Source of the DNA: WHSW01 sp963846165
Lineage (GTDB): Bacteria; Actinomycetota; Thermoleophilia; Solirubrobacterales; 70-9
DNA: 64,000 bases
Assembly: GCA_963846165.1 (NCBI GenBank)
Contig: CAWJUU010000007.1
Location: forward strand, 310,001-374,000
Reading direction: 5' to 3'
Shown here: in pieces, positions 45,233 to 53,584 of the stretch
How the letters are laid out: each line of letters starts with the position of its first letter
Position numbering within the stretch: the first letter of the stretch is position 1
Notes under the pieces: generated by a model
What the model was told of the DNA's origin: nothing
The model's database searches: none
Seen by the model: only the letters and a program-made list of their open reading frames with translations
Position numbers and translations under genes: made by a program

Positions 45233-46540
45233 GCACCACCCCTGACGTTTCGCATCGTCTCATCTAGTCCGAGCGCTGTCGAGCGAAGGCCGTAGGCCAA
45301 AGCGACGTCAGCGCTCGGCGCCGGCGTCGTTGAGGCCCTCGACCAGCTCGGCGAGCTTCTCCGCCGGAGTCCTGAAGCCGAGCGTCTTTCGCGGCCGCCG
45401 GTTGAGCTTGGCGGCGACCTCGTCGAGGCGCTCCTGGGTGACCCCCGCAAGGCTCTCGCCCTTCGGGAAGTACTGGCGAAGGAGCCCGTTGGTGTTCTCG
45501 TTCGAGCCCCGCTGCCAGGGGCTTCGGGGATCGCAGAAGTAGACCTCGACCCCGGTGTCGACCGCGAAGCGCCGGTGCTCTGCCATCTCTTGGCCCTGGT
45601 CCCAGGTGAGCGAACGCCGAAGCTGGGCGGGCAGGGTGGTGATGCTCGCAGCAAGCGCCTCTGCGACCCGCTCGGCCTCCGTTCCCTCGGGCAGGGCGAC
45701 GAGCTGGCAGTAGCGCGTCGAGCGCTCGACCAAGGTCGCGATCGCGGCAGCGCTTTGGCGGTTGCCCATCAGGAGGTCCCCCTCCCAGTGGCCGGGGACG
45801 GCGCGTTCCTCGACCTCCGGCGGGCGCTCGGAGATCATCACCATCTCGGTGAGCTTTCCCTGGCCCCGGCGCTTTGACGACTGCGAGCGCGCGTAGCGCT
45901 TTTGGCGGCCCCGCCTCAGGTGCCGGGTCAGCTCTCGCTTGAGCGCTCCCCGAGCCTGGACGTAGAGGGCGCGGTAGATCGTCTCGTGGGAGACCCGCAT
46001 CGCTTCATTGTCGGGGTATTGGAGTCGGAGCCAGCCGGCGATCTGCTCGGGGGAGTGGTCGTCGCAGAGGCGCTCTTGGATCACCCGGCGAAGCTCTGGG
46101 CAGAGCTCGAGCTTCGTCGGCCGGGGACGGCGGGCCCGCCGCCAAGCCTTGCGCTCCGCTTGGTGGGCGCGGTAGCGGGCGCGCCCGCCGCAGCGCTCGA
46201 TCTCGCGGGCGATCGTCGTGTGGGAGCGCTCGAGAACCCGCGCGATCTCGCGGGCCGAAGCTCCGCGGGCGATCCCGCGCGAGATCTCCTCGCGCTCTTC
46301 CAAGGAAAGGCACCGCTCAGGGCGCCGGCGCGCCCGGGGCCGGATCCCTCCCAGCCTCGCCAGGTAGTGGCTCACGGTCTTCGGAGCGAGGCCGAGCCGG
46401 TGGCCGATCTTGCGCTCGCTCAGCCCGTGGGCTCGCAGCTCCCAGATCGCGTCCTTCTGCACCTCGGTCAGGGCGTAGCCCTTTGGCATCACCGCACCTC
46501 CTTCGTTGGTCAGCGAGTCGCTGACTCTGGTGGGTGGTGC
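45233..46540. mobile_element. IS30-family insertion sequence, limits approximate
   Basis: The outer ends share GCACCACCC as inverted copies (45233-45241 and 46532-46540), and the transposase occupies most of the length. The inner bases of the arms diverge after nine. No clear target duplication is seen, so the ends are tentative. The size of about 1.3 kb suits a single-gene IS30. Confidence 0.65.
45308..46489 (-). CDS. IS30 family transposase
   Basis: 393 residues from the ATG at 46489, with GAAGGAGG upstream. Two HTH regions (LSERKIGHRLGLAPKTVSHY; ASAREIARVLERSHTTIAREI) lead to a DDE catalytic core: Asp in GHWEGDLLMG, Asp in LTWDQGQEM, Glu in GSNENTNGLLRQYFP. All three are intact, so the transposase may still be active. 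It sits between the methyltransferase and a P-loop gene. Confidence 0.95.
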   Translation of the reverse strand: MPKGYALTEVQKDAIWELRAHGLSERKIGHRLGLAPKTVSHYLARLGGIRPRARRRPERCLSLEEREEISRGIARGASAREIARVLERSHTTIAREIERCGGRARYRAHQAERKAWRRARRPRPTKLELCPELRRVIQERLCDDHSPEQIAGWLRLQYPDNEAMRVSHETIYRALYVQARGALKRELTRHLRRGRQKRYARSQSSKRRGQGKLTEMVMISERPPEVEERAVPGHWEGDLLMGNRQSAAAIATLVERSTRYCQLVALPEGTEAERVAEALAASITTLPAQLRRSLTWDQGQEMAEHRRFAVDTGVEVYFCDPRSPWQRGSNENTNGLLRQYFPKGESLAGVTQERLDEVAAKLNRRPRKTLGFRTPAEKLAELVEGLNDAGAER

Positions 46541-46581
46541 GGCGGTGGTTTGAATCCGCCATGGAAACCAGCACCTTCGCT

Positions 46582-47052
46582 TCACGGTCGGGGATGGTGC
46601 AGATCCGCAATCCGCAGCAGCAGATCGTCCGCGACCCTCGCGATTGGCTCGGTAGTTGTGAGGACTAGATCGGCCGACTCGCGAATCAGCGGTTCGATCT
46701 CCGCGAGGTCGGTTAGCACCTGAGACAGCTGTTGAGCGTCCGTGCCATACGGATTGCTCGTTCGCGTCCGCAGCCGCTCGATCAGCACGCATTCGGGTGC
46801 CGTCAGCAGCACGCGGTAGTCGAATGGAAGCTCGGCCTGCTCCTCAGAGCAGCCGCCGAAGAACAGAAGTTGACCCTGAGACCGTGCGAGCAGCTCGGCC
46901 ACCTGCTCGGCTCGCCAGCCCCAGCGGCCGTTCTGCCGCGGCTCGGAGAATCCGTCATCGTCGGCGTCGTAAGCGACATATCCGCGCTTGCGCAGCTCGA
47001 GTACCAGCGAAGACTTGCCGGCACCCGACATGCCTGTGATGAGGACACGCAT
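46582..47052 (-). CDS. P-loop NTPase, nucleoside/shikimate-kinase-like
   Basis: 156 residues from the ATG at 47052. Walker A is GMSGAGKSS at residues 7-15. The lid region (LIERLRTRTSNPYGTD) and absence of a classical Walker B Asp-Asp-hydrophobic run fit the small-molecule kinase group. The substrate is unknown. Its stop lies 42 bases from the edge of the IS30 element. Confidence 0.75.
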   Translation of the reverse strand: MRVLITGMSGAGKSSLVLELRKRGYVAYDADDDGFSEPRQNGRWGWRAEQVAELLARSQGQLLFFGGCSEEQAELPFDYRVLLTAPECVLIERLRTRTSNPYGTDAQQLSQVLTDLAEIEPLIRESADLVLTTTEPIARVADDLLLRIADLHHPRP

Positions 47053-47167
47053 GCCCACAGACTTACACCGGGGGTGGGAGGTGTGGCTTCGGACGAGGAA
47101 CACAACTCCGCACCGAGAGCGGAACCTTCAGCGTTGCACGACGATGAACGAACGCGAACGTGCGGGC

Positions 47168-47524
47168 TTAGGTGATTCCGGCGACCTTGTCGAGCTCCTG
47201 CAGCAGCTCGTGCGCGGCGAGTTCGATCTCCTTATGCCGCCACTCCGCCGCTCGATAGTGGCAGGCGATCAGGCCGGAGCGGTGAACGCGCCGCAAATCG
47301 CCGAACACGAATGCGTATCGGGCTTTGGTTTCGTCTTGCGCTCCGTCTGTGAGCCCGAGATGCCATCGCGCGTACACCTTCCACGAGTGCTTCTCAAGGA
47401 ACCCGTTTTCGTCGGCAGCGGTCGGCTGGACGTCGCCCCAATCGCTTTCGAGTATGTACTGGCGGCCCTTGATCAGCTTCCGGGCATACGCGACTCCGGC
47501 TCTGTTGACCGAATACGAGGGGAT
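47168..47524 (-). CDS. conserved small protein with no ATG/GTG/TTG at the expected start
   Basis: 118 residues if counted from ATC at 47524. The sequence SYSVNRAGVAYARKLIKG, followed by QYILESDWGD and a late ACHYRAAEWRHKEIELAAHE, is coherent over its length and I recall it as a conserved actinobacterial hypothetical protein. The first canonical codon in frame is the GTG at 47377, deep inside this run. ATC stands where an ATG would be expected (I-P-S-Y-S-V-N). It is either a mutated gene or a rare start codon. Function unknown. Confidence 0.5.
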   Translation of the reverse strand: MPSYSVNRAGVAYARKLIKGRQYILESDWGDVQPTAADENGFLEKHSWKVYARWHLGLTDGAQDETKARYAFVFGDLRRVHRSGLIACHYRAAEWRHKEIELAAHELLQELDKVAGIT

Positions 47525-47634
47525 TGACTCAGGGTAGAACGTGGCGGATTTCGTACCGCTCCTCGTCCGAAGCGCTACGCGGTGAACGGGGCGCTGAGCC
47601 TTTGCCTGCTGTAGTCAGGAGCTGAGGGTCCGGC

Positions 47635-48630
47635 TCAATAGGCGACCTCGGTGCCTGCCCTGCCGGCCTTCTGGGCGTCGCGCAGCGCCTTCCGGACGGC
47701 GCCGCTGTGGACCTGGATCTGGCTGGCGATGATCTGCTTCTGCTCGTCCTCTAGCTGGCTGTACTGCGTCTCGCCGCCGCAGTTGCCGCAGATGTTCGTC
47801 AGGGCGTCCATCCGCGCCTTGCCCTCTTCGGTCCTGTAGTACTCGTCGGCCTTCTTGCGCTGGTACTCGGGGTATCGCGCCAGTTCCTTGAGGCTCTCCA
47901 GGAAGCCGTATAGGTCCTCCAGCTTCTCAACGACCTCACCGCCTGGGCAGGCGCGCCGAGCCGTCACCCTCGGAGCCGGACAGGGATAGACGATCCCGCC
48001 CTCCTCGGGGACCCCGAGCTGCCTCAGATCGCGCTCGAGGCTCTTCGCGGCCTTGCCGTCGCGGACCAGCCGATCGACTCGCTTGCGCAGCTTCTTGCTC
48101 TCCCGGGTCAGTTTCAGCTTCAGGAACTTCTTCAGGTGCTCGGCGAACGAGCCCGCGAGCCCGGAGACCTCGCCGAGGTCCTCCGCCTTCTGGGTGATCT
48201 CGGGCGCCGCGGGCACCTCCACCGTGACCGTGCCGGAGTCGCCCGTGCAGGTCGCCTCCGGCTCCAGCGGCGTGCCGACGCCGGAGACGGAGATCGTGTA
48301 CACGCCGGGCCTCGTGTAGTGGTGCGAGACGTCGCGCGTCGGCCCGATGGAGAAGCTGTCGGCGGCGCCGTCGCCCCAGGAGAGGCTGACGTCGAAGCGA
48401 CAGGCGGCGGGGTTCGTGTTGCCGACCGTGATCGTGAAGACCCCGTCGGGCAGGCAGACGGCCGCGGGGTCCTGACAGGTCCCGGGTCCCTTCCGCGCGC
48501 TCTCCAGAGCAAGGCGCCCGGACGCGGGGTCGGCGTGCGCTGCCGGTACGAGGGCGACGAAGACGCCCACCAATGCGAGCACCGCGCCGACGCCTCGGTT
48601 TCGGATCCGTGAGCCCCGCATAGCGGTCAT
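47635..48630 (-). CDS. secreted PKD-type protein with helical C-terminal half
   Basis: 331 residues. The signal peptide (AVLALVGVFVALVPAAHA) is followed by a PKD-like beta-sandwich (SLSWGDGAADSF, HHYTRPGVYTISVSG; residues 70-140). A Lys/Arg-rich coiled coil follows (about 160-215), then a C-terminal part with two CxxC pairs (ICGNCGG). It is probably a wall- or surface-associated protein. The second ATG at 48621 has better spacing to the GGAGGA site than the first. The gene lies next to the island boundary. Confidence 0.7.
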   Translation of the reverse strand: MTAMRGSRIRNRGVGAVLALVGVFVALVPAAHADPASGRLALESARKGPGTCQDPAAVCLPDGVFTITVGNTNPAACRFDVSLSWGDGAADSFSIGPTRDVSHHYTRPGVYTISVSGVGTPLEPEATCTGDSGTVTVEVPAAPEITQKAEDLGEVSGLAGSFAEHLKKFLKLKLTRESKKLRKRVDRLVRDGKAAKSLERDLRQLGVPEEGGIVYPCPAPRVTARRACPGGEVVEKLEDLYGFLESLKELARYPEYQRKKADEYYRTEEGKARMDALTNICGNCGGETQYSQLEDEQKQIIASQIQVHSGAVRKALRDAQKAGRAGTEVAY

Positions 48631-48802
48631 TCCTCCAAGGAGCTAACTCGCAAGCCGAAAGCAACTTTCGTGGGAAGTCAGTTTTCCGGGAGCAGATCCT
48701 GCGTTTTCGGTACCTGGAGCGGGGTCGAACCGGATGCCGAGCCGGGCGGTCAGCTCTCCCTCGATCAGCTCAAAACCGCCACCGTTGCGGCAGGAACAGG
48801 AG

Positions 48803-48850
<48 letters not shown>

Positions 48851-48903
48851 AGATAGGCCCTCATCTTCGGTCGCTCAGGCACGAAATGGCTTAAATAAGG
48901 GGT

Positions 48904-48965
48904 ACCTGAGGCGGATTGAATCAGGCTGGTTTGGTACCCGATGTGGTACCCGATCCGCCTCAGGT
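48904..48965. repeat. candidate integrase binding repeats
   Basis: An inverted repeat ACCTGAGGCGGAT / ATCCGCCTCAGGT (perfect 13-base arms, 48904-48916 and 48953-48965) encloses two direct copies of TGGTACCCGAT (48932-48942 and 48944-48954). GGTACC also occurs at 48901. The block lies between the att repeat and the integrase start, where arm-type integrase sites or an autoregulatory operator are expected. Confidence 0.55.
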
Positions 48966-48983
48966 CCGGTAGGGTCCGAATCT

Positions 48984-50315
48984 GTGTACCGAGACGAGCT
49001 CCCGACCGGAGCCCTGGTTGTGCGCCCCAGCGCCACCGGCGCGCCGCTGTACGAGGCGAAGTGGCGCGACTCGAAGCGCCGCCAGCGCAAGCGGCGGCTC
49101 GGGCCCGCGTGGCTGGAGCGCGACGAGAACGGCGGCTGGCGCAAGCGCTCCGGCCGGGTGCGGGCCGGCTTTCTCGACGAGCGCCGAGCGCACGTGAAGA
49201 TGGCGCGGGTGATCGCCGAGCAGGAAGAGGAGCTGCGGCGGGAGCCGGTGGATCGCGAGGCAACCTTCGACGGGGCGGCCGCCGCCTGGCTCGACTATCT
49301 GGAGCACGAGAAGCGTGTCAAGCCCTCGACCCTCGAGGACTACTGGTTGATGCTCGCCGACCCATCGAAGCCGCGCAGAGGCGTACAGGAGCGCGCTGCG
49401 AGGCTGATGCGAGCGTTCGGCGGAGCGCGACTCGCGTCGATCACGACGGCCGACGTCGCACGCTTCCTCGCTGCCCTCGACCGCGAGGACGTCAGCGCCC
49501 GCACCGTCAACAAGCACCGCCAGGTGCTCCACGCGATCTTCGAATACGCCCGCCGAGACGACGCCTTCGGCCTGCGCGAGAACCCCGTGACCGGAACGGA
49601 GAAGCGCCCGGAGGCCGGCGCGAAGCCGATCGAGACCTTCGACCCCGAGGAGGTCCACGCGATCGCCCGTGCGGCGCGCGAGGGCAAGCACCGCCCGCGC
49701 TCGCCCCACGACTACTCGCCCGAGACGGTCGCCGAGTGGCAGCGGATCAACGACCAAGACGCGGCGATGTTCGTAGTCGCCGCCTTCACCGGCCTTCGCC
49801 TCGGCGAGCTGCTCGCGCTGCGCTGGTCCGACGTCGACTTCGCCGCCGCCCGGATCACCGTCGCCCGCGCGATGTCAGCGGGTGAGGAGGCGAGCACAAC
49901 GAAGTCGCGGCGGTTCCGCGTCGTCCCGCTCGCCGACCAGGCGGCGGCGGAGCTCGAGCGCATCTCACAACGGCGAGACTTCACGGGTCGCGGAGACATC
50001 GTCTTCTGCCGAGCCGACGGCGGCCCGCTCGACCGCACCACCGTCCGCAAGCGCTTCCAGCGGGCTCAGCAAGCGGCCGGGGTCCGAGTGCGCCGCTTCC
50101 ACGACCTACGCCACACGTTCGGCAGCCTCGCGATCCGCAACCTCGACAGCGTCACCGTGCAGGCGATGATGGGTCACTCACGGCTGACGACCACCGAGCG
50201 CTACCTGCACGCGAAGCCGCGCACAGACGACGCGGCGCGACTCACTGCAGCGTTCGGAACCGATGACGGCCTCCGGTCAGATGCCGATCAGGCGCCTGCG
50301 ACAATTGCGCCATGA
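48984..50315 (+). CDS. tyrosine recombinase/phage-type integrase
   Basis: 443 residues from a GTG. The N-terminal part is Arg-rich, then a SAM-like core-binding domain (TFDGAAAAWLDYLEHEKRVK) and the catalytic domain. The set is Arg in FTGLRLGELLAL, Lys in TTKSRRFRVV, His-x2-Arg in FHDLRHTFG, His in MMGHSRL and nucleophile Tyr in ERYLHA. It catalyses integration into tRNA-Asp. Its stop overlaps the antitoxin start (ATGA), so the two are coupled. Confidence 0.95.
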   Translation: MYRDELPTGALVVRPSATGAPLYEAKWRDSKRRQRKRRLGPAWLERDENGGWRKRSGRVRAGFLDERRAHVKMARVIAEQEEELRREPVDREATFDGAAAAWLDYLEHEKRVKPSTLEDYWLMLADPSKPRRGVQERAARLMRAFGGARLASITTADVARFLAALDREDVSARTVNKHRQVLHAIFEYARRDDAFGLRENPVTGTEKRPEAGAKPIETFDPEEVHAIARAAREGKHRPRSPHDYSPETVAEWQRINDQDAAMFVVAAFTGLRLGELLALRWSDVDFAAARITVARAMSAGEEASTTKSRRFRVVPLADQAAAELERISQRRDFTGRGDIVFCRADGGPLDRTTVRKRFQRAQQAAGVRVRRFHDLRHTFGSLAIRNLDSVTVQAMMGHSRLTTTERYLHAKPRTDDAARLTAAFGTDDGLRSDADQAPATIAP

Positions 50316-50560
50316 CCAAGGCGGAGCTACATGAGCTCATCGACCGTCTGCCGGACCGCGCCCTCGATGGCGCTGCGGTCCTGCTGGAGGCGATCGCAAA
50401 CGACCCGGATCAGGCAGGGTTCTGGACGCGCGAATGGCAGGCGAGGGAGCGCGAGGCAGACTCCGACCTTGCGGCCGGCCGGGTTGATCGCTTCGAGAGC
50501 GACGAGGACCTCCTCGACGCGCTCGACGCGCGCATGAAGCCGGTGGATGCCGACTCATGA
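50312..50560 (+). CDS. putative antitoxin
   Basis: 82 residues, acidic, helical (MTKAELHELIDRLPDRALDGAAVLLEAI). It overlaps the integrase stop and the toxin start, the usual antitoxin-first order. No DNA-binding motif is clear. The antitoxin role is inferred from context. Confidence 0.65.
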   Translation: MTKAELHELIDRLPDRALDGAAVLLEAIANDPDQAGFWTREWQAREREADSDLAAGRVDRFESDEDLLDALDARMKPVDADS

Positions 50561-50840
50561 CGTCCTCGCGTCGTTCTGGCGCGATTGGGATCGGCTGACG
50601 CCGGGGCAGCAGCGAGCGTTCCGAGCCGCGGTCGAAAAGTTCGTCGCCGACCTGAAGACTGGTCAGGGAATCAGGGCCGGGCTGCGCGTTAAGCGCGTCC
50701 AGGGACACACCGGGTTGTGGGAGATGACCTGGGCGCCGGACGGCCGAGCGACGTTCCAATACGGCGAGGAGATCCATCCCGGCGAACCGCATGTCATCTG
50801 GCGACGGATCGGAACGCATGCGATCTTCCGGCGACCGTGA
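50547..50840 (+). CDS. RelE/ParE-like toxin
   Basis: 97 residues. The pattern RAAVEKFVADLKTGQGIRAG, GLRVKRVQGHTGLWEMTW and HVIWRRIGTHAIF resembles RelE/ParE superfamily interferases that neutralise translation or gyrase. The start overlaps the antitoxin by 14 bases. It likely stabilises the island. Confidence 0.7.
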   Translation: MPTHDVLASFWRDWDRLTPGQQRAFRAAVEKFVADLKTGQGIRAGLRVKRVQGHTGLWEMTWAPDGRATFQYGEEIHPGEPHVIWRRIGTHAIFRRP

Positions 50841-50865
50841 GGTTCCCAGCGGCACGGGGCGAAAG

Positions 50866-51138
50866 CTAGCCGCGTCGTTCTCGAAGCCTCTCAAGCTCGG
50901 CCTCGACGTCGGCGCGCAGGAAGCGGCGGAACCGCCCAAGGTTGATGCTCGGCAGAAGACCGCGCCGGGCGTAGTCCTCGACCGTCGAGCGCCTCAGCTG
51001 CAGGAGCTCGGCGACCTGAGCGGCGTTGAGGATGTCCCCGCGCGTGAGCGCACCACCCGGGCCGGCATCGGCTCCCTCGGTGGCCGGCTCCTTCACGCGC
51101 GAGCGCTTGCTCCCTTCGCTCAGCGTCAATTGCTCCAT
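50866..51138 (-). CDS. excisionase-like HTH protein
   Basis: 90 residues. The HTH unit (LNAAQVAELLQLRRSTVEDYARRGLLP) has the MerR/excisionase pattern with the wing GRFRRFLRADVEAE. Such proteins bend att DNA and direct excision. Located on the opposite strand from the integrase, it could couple control of integration and excision. Confidence 0.8.
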   Translation of the reverse strand: MEQLTLSEGSKRSRVKEPATEGADAGPGGALTRGDILNAAQVAELLQLRRSTVEDYARRGLLPSINLGRFRRFLRADVEAELERLRERRG

Positions 51139-51326
51139 CTACGGATATATGGCGCCGACCACCCCGAAGTCCAACCTCCCTCCGAACGTCGAGCCCGACA
51201 CCCGCATGCGCTTGAGCGGTGCCCGGCCCGACCGCACCCCCTCATCCAAGCGTCTCCCCGCGCCACCAACCGATCAAAGACCACTCACACAGTTGCACCT
51301 GGGTGCACATGTAACACTGTCAACGC

Positions 51327-51692
51327 ATGCCGACTCGTTCGCACTTCGCCCGGGTCGCGGTCGACGAGGAGCGCTGGACCGCGTTTCGGCGCGTCGCGCT
51401 CGAGCGGGGATTGTCGATCTCGGCCTATCTCGGTCGCCTGGTCGAGGCGGAGCTCAAGCGTCGCGAGGGGCTGGGCCTGGTGTCCGTCGACGCCGCGCCC
51501 GAAGAGGAACAGACGCTCGTGGCGCTCGCCGCGGTCCGCGCCTCGATCGACGAGCTCGACGCGATCGCCGGGCGGCTCGCGCGTTCGGCCGTTGCCCACG
51601 GCGGATCCTGGGACGACGTCGCCGGCAGGCTGCGGCTCGACCGCCATCGTGCCGAGGCGGCGTACGGCGGCTCGTCCATCGAGGGCGGCTGA
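51327..51692 (+). CDS. ribbon-helix-helix-like hypothetical protein
   Basis: 121 residues. The first 45 residues (FARVAVDEERWTAFRRVALE, LSISAYLGRLVEAELK) look like an RHH or CopG DNA-binding arm. The later part is helical. It could be a regulator of the island. No family assigned with confidence. Confidence 0.55.
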   Translation: MPTRSHFARVAVDEERWTAFRRVALERGLSISAYLGRLVEAELKRREGLGLVSVDAAPEEEQTLVALAAVRASIDELDAIAGRLARSAVAHGGSWDDVAGRLRLDRHRAEAAYGGSSIEGG

Positions 51693-51923
51693 GCGATCCT
51701 GCGGCCGCAACCGCTGTCGCTCGTCGCGCAGAGCGGGAGCCACGCCGCGACCGGGATGAAACGCCGCGTTTGGGCAAAACGCCTGGGATTGTCAGGTACG
51801 TTGATCCCACACCGACCGGTTCAAGGATTAGGTAGAGAACGACGACGCCAGGGGAGATCGGCACAAATGACATTCCCGCAGTTCGACTACACACAGGCCT
51901 GCGCAAAGTAGGGGAGGCAAGAC

Positions 51924-51954
51924 GGGCCGGCTGTGGCACCCTCGCAGCCGGCCC
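51924..51954 (+). terminator. 10-bp stem hairpin upstream of the M20 gene
   Basis: GGGCCGGCTG and its exact complement CAGCCGGCCC enclose an 11-base loop. It sits 22 bases before the first M20 codon and could terminate upstream reading or act as a leader attenuator. The rest of the leader (51693-51923) has no other recognised element. Confidence 0.5.
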
Positions 51955-51975
51955 ATCTCGCCAAGAAAGGAATAC

Positions 51976-53214
51976 ATCACTGACACGCAGACGCTCAAGA
52001 GCGACGTCGCCTCGGAAGCCGAGCGCCGGGTACTTGATTCTGTCGACGACCAAGAGGCCATCGACCTACTCAAAGCCCTAATCGCCTCGCGAACCGAGAA
52101 CCCGCCGGGAAGGGAGGCCCCAGCGGTCGACGTCCTCAAGCGGTTCTTCGATCAGCACGGAATTGACTACGTCATTGATGACATTGCCCCGGGCCGCCCA
52201 AATCTGACCGCCTCCTACGGCGACCCGGATGGGCCTACGCTCGTGCTTAACGGGCATACCGACACCGTGCCTGTCGGAGACGGCTGGAAGGCCGATCCGT
52301 TCGGAGCCCACGTGGACGAGGGACGGATTTACGGGCGCGGCGCCTGCGACATGAAGTGCGGGCTGACTTCAATAGTGATGGCCCTGGCCACCCTCAAGCG
52401 CTCGGGGCTCGCACTCAATGGGCGGATCGTCCTTCAGGCCGTGATTGACGAAGAAGTCAACTCCCTCGGGAGCAAAGACGCCGTCGAGCGCGCCCAGCCC
52501 GACTGGGTCATCGTCGCAGAGCCAACCGCTGGGCAAGTTCTCTCCCATGGCATGGGCCAGCTCAACTTCGACGTCGAATTCTTTGGCAAGGCGGCACATA
52601 GCTCGGTGCCCGACAAGGGGCGCAACGCCATCCACGACGCGGCCGGTTTCATCGCGCTAGTTGAGCAGGAGACTGAACGCATGAGCTCCCTGAATTACCC
52701 AGGAATCGGTCCCGCGACCTACTCCGTCGGAATGGTGAGCGGGGGCTTGAGTGGCTCAATTGTTCCCGACAGCTGCACGCTCACCCTAGACCGCCGGGTG
52801 CTGCCGAGCGAAACCCTTGACGAAGCAGAGGCCGGAGTGCAGGCCCTGATTGATCGCATCGCCGAGCAACGGCCCGGACTGCAAGCGACGCTAAAGCGAA
52901 CACTCGCGTTTCCGCCCGTTCCCGTGCCAGAAGACAAGACTCTCACCGAAGTTGTGCTCTCCGCGGTGCGTGACCTCGGCGGACCGGAACCTACGGGTGA
53001 GGGTATGAGGGGCGCTACCGATGCGGCTTGGTACGCCGGCAAGGGGTACTCGGTCGTGGTGTGTGGCCCCAGCGATGGGGCCACCGCCCATCAGGTGGAC
53101 GAGTACGTCAACGTCTCGGATCTTCTCTGGGGCGTCCGGATGATCACCCTAGCGGCGACTCGGCTGCTGACCCCCGATCCATCTCGAGAGCGTCAACGAT
53201 CGGTATCCCGGTGA
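51976..53214 (+). CDS. M20 family metallopeptidase without a canonical start codon
   Basis: 412 residues if counted from ATC at 51976. The M20 ligand set is complete: His/Asp in LNGHTDTVPVGDGW, Asp in YGRGACDMKCGL, Glu/Glu in VIDEEVNSLGS, His near the end in TAHQVDEYV. N-terminal residues upstream of the first GTG (52243) clearly belong to the fold (AIDLLKALIASRTENPPGRE, YVIDDIAPGRPNLTASYG). No ATG, GTG or TTG occurs between the upstream stop (51868) and 52243. AAAGGA lies 4 bases before ATC. It probably cleaves a peptide or N-acyl amino acid. Codon use is less GC-rich than neighbours, so it may be a recent arrival. Confidence 0.75.
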   Translation: MTDTQTLKSDVASEAERRVLDSVDDQEAIDLLKALIASRTENPPGREAPAVDVLKRFFDQHGIDYVIDDIAPGRPNLTASYGDPDGPTLVLNGHTDTVPVGDGWKADPFGAHVDEGRIYGRGACDMKCGLTSIVMALATLKRSGLALNGRIVLQAVIDEEVNSLGSKDAVERAQPDWVIVAEPTAGQVLSHGMGQLNFDVEFFGKAAHSSVPDKGRNAIHDAAGFIALVEQETERMSSLNYPGIGPATYSVGMVSGGLSGSIVPDSCTLTLDRRVLPSETLDEAEAGVQALIDRIAEQRPGLQATLKRTLAFPPVPVPEDKTLTEVVLSAVRDLGGPEPTGEGMRGATDAAWYAGKGYSVVVCGPSDGATAHQVDEYVNVSDLLWGVRMITLAATRLLTPDPSRERQRSVSR

Positions 53215-53266
53215 GGCGTAGAACCTAATGGAGGAATCGCGCCCGCAAATGCCAACCGGGTTGGCG

Positions 53267-53320
53267 CAACTCAACGGAGCCTGCATCCCGGTGGACGGCG
53301 GCGCTCTCGCAGGGTCGTAG
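53267..53320 (+). pseudogene. C-terminal remnant of a short-chain dehydrogenase
   Basis: QLNGACIPVDGGALAGS with TAG matches the closing motif (tGacipVDGG) of SDR enzymes. No Rossmann N-terminus exists upstream. It marks a deletion or junction between the M20 gene and the tRNA-Arg scar. The gap 53215-53584 (370 bases) also holds that scar and no other gene. Confidence 0.5.
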
Positions 53321-53498
53321 GCCAGTTTTTCGAAACATGCTGCTGAGGTGGGTTCAGACGTCCAACAGATGAGACCGAGCCGCGGGCGAAAGCAAACGCA
53401 CGCCTGCAGGTCTGCGAGGGCATGCGGGACCCGCTCCGCCGGATTACCGATCTCGCGTGAATGCGGCACTAACGCGCGAGGCGATGCTAGAGAAGGAA

Positions 53499-53538
53499 CG
53501 GGCCCGACAGGATGCGAACCTGTGACCTTCGGTTTCGT
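53499..53538 (-). repeat. tRNA-Arg(ACG)-like 3' fragment, integration scar
   Basis: The minus strand reads ACGAA (anticodon loop) ACCGA (stem), AGGTC, a perfect T arm ACAGG-TTCGCAT-CCTGT and acceptor CGGGCCC-G. The 5' half is absent and position 33 is C, not T, so it is not a working tRNA. It looks like an att remnant of an element that inserted in a tRNA-Arg gene elsewhere. Confidence 0.65.
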
Positions 53539-53584
53539 GGGCCGGAACTCAGTCGCTTCCGCTCGTCGCGCGGAGCAGGAGCGC

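Noticed and set aside
49000..49757. Minus-strand frame opposite the integrase
   Set aside because: No start signal, no motif, and it covers the integrase core entirely.
51693..51923. Possible riboswitch in the M20 leader
   Set aside because: A strong hairpin follows, but I could not match the leader to any riboswitch class I know.
53348..53584. N-terminal extension of the UDG-like protein
   Set aside because: The frame crosses the tRNA-Arg scar (GPTGCEPVTFGF) and shows no family similarity.
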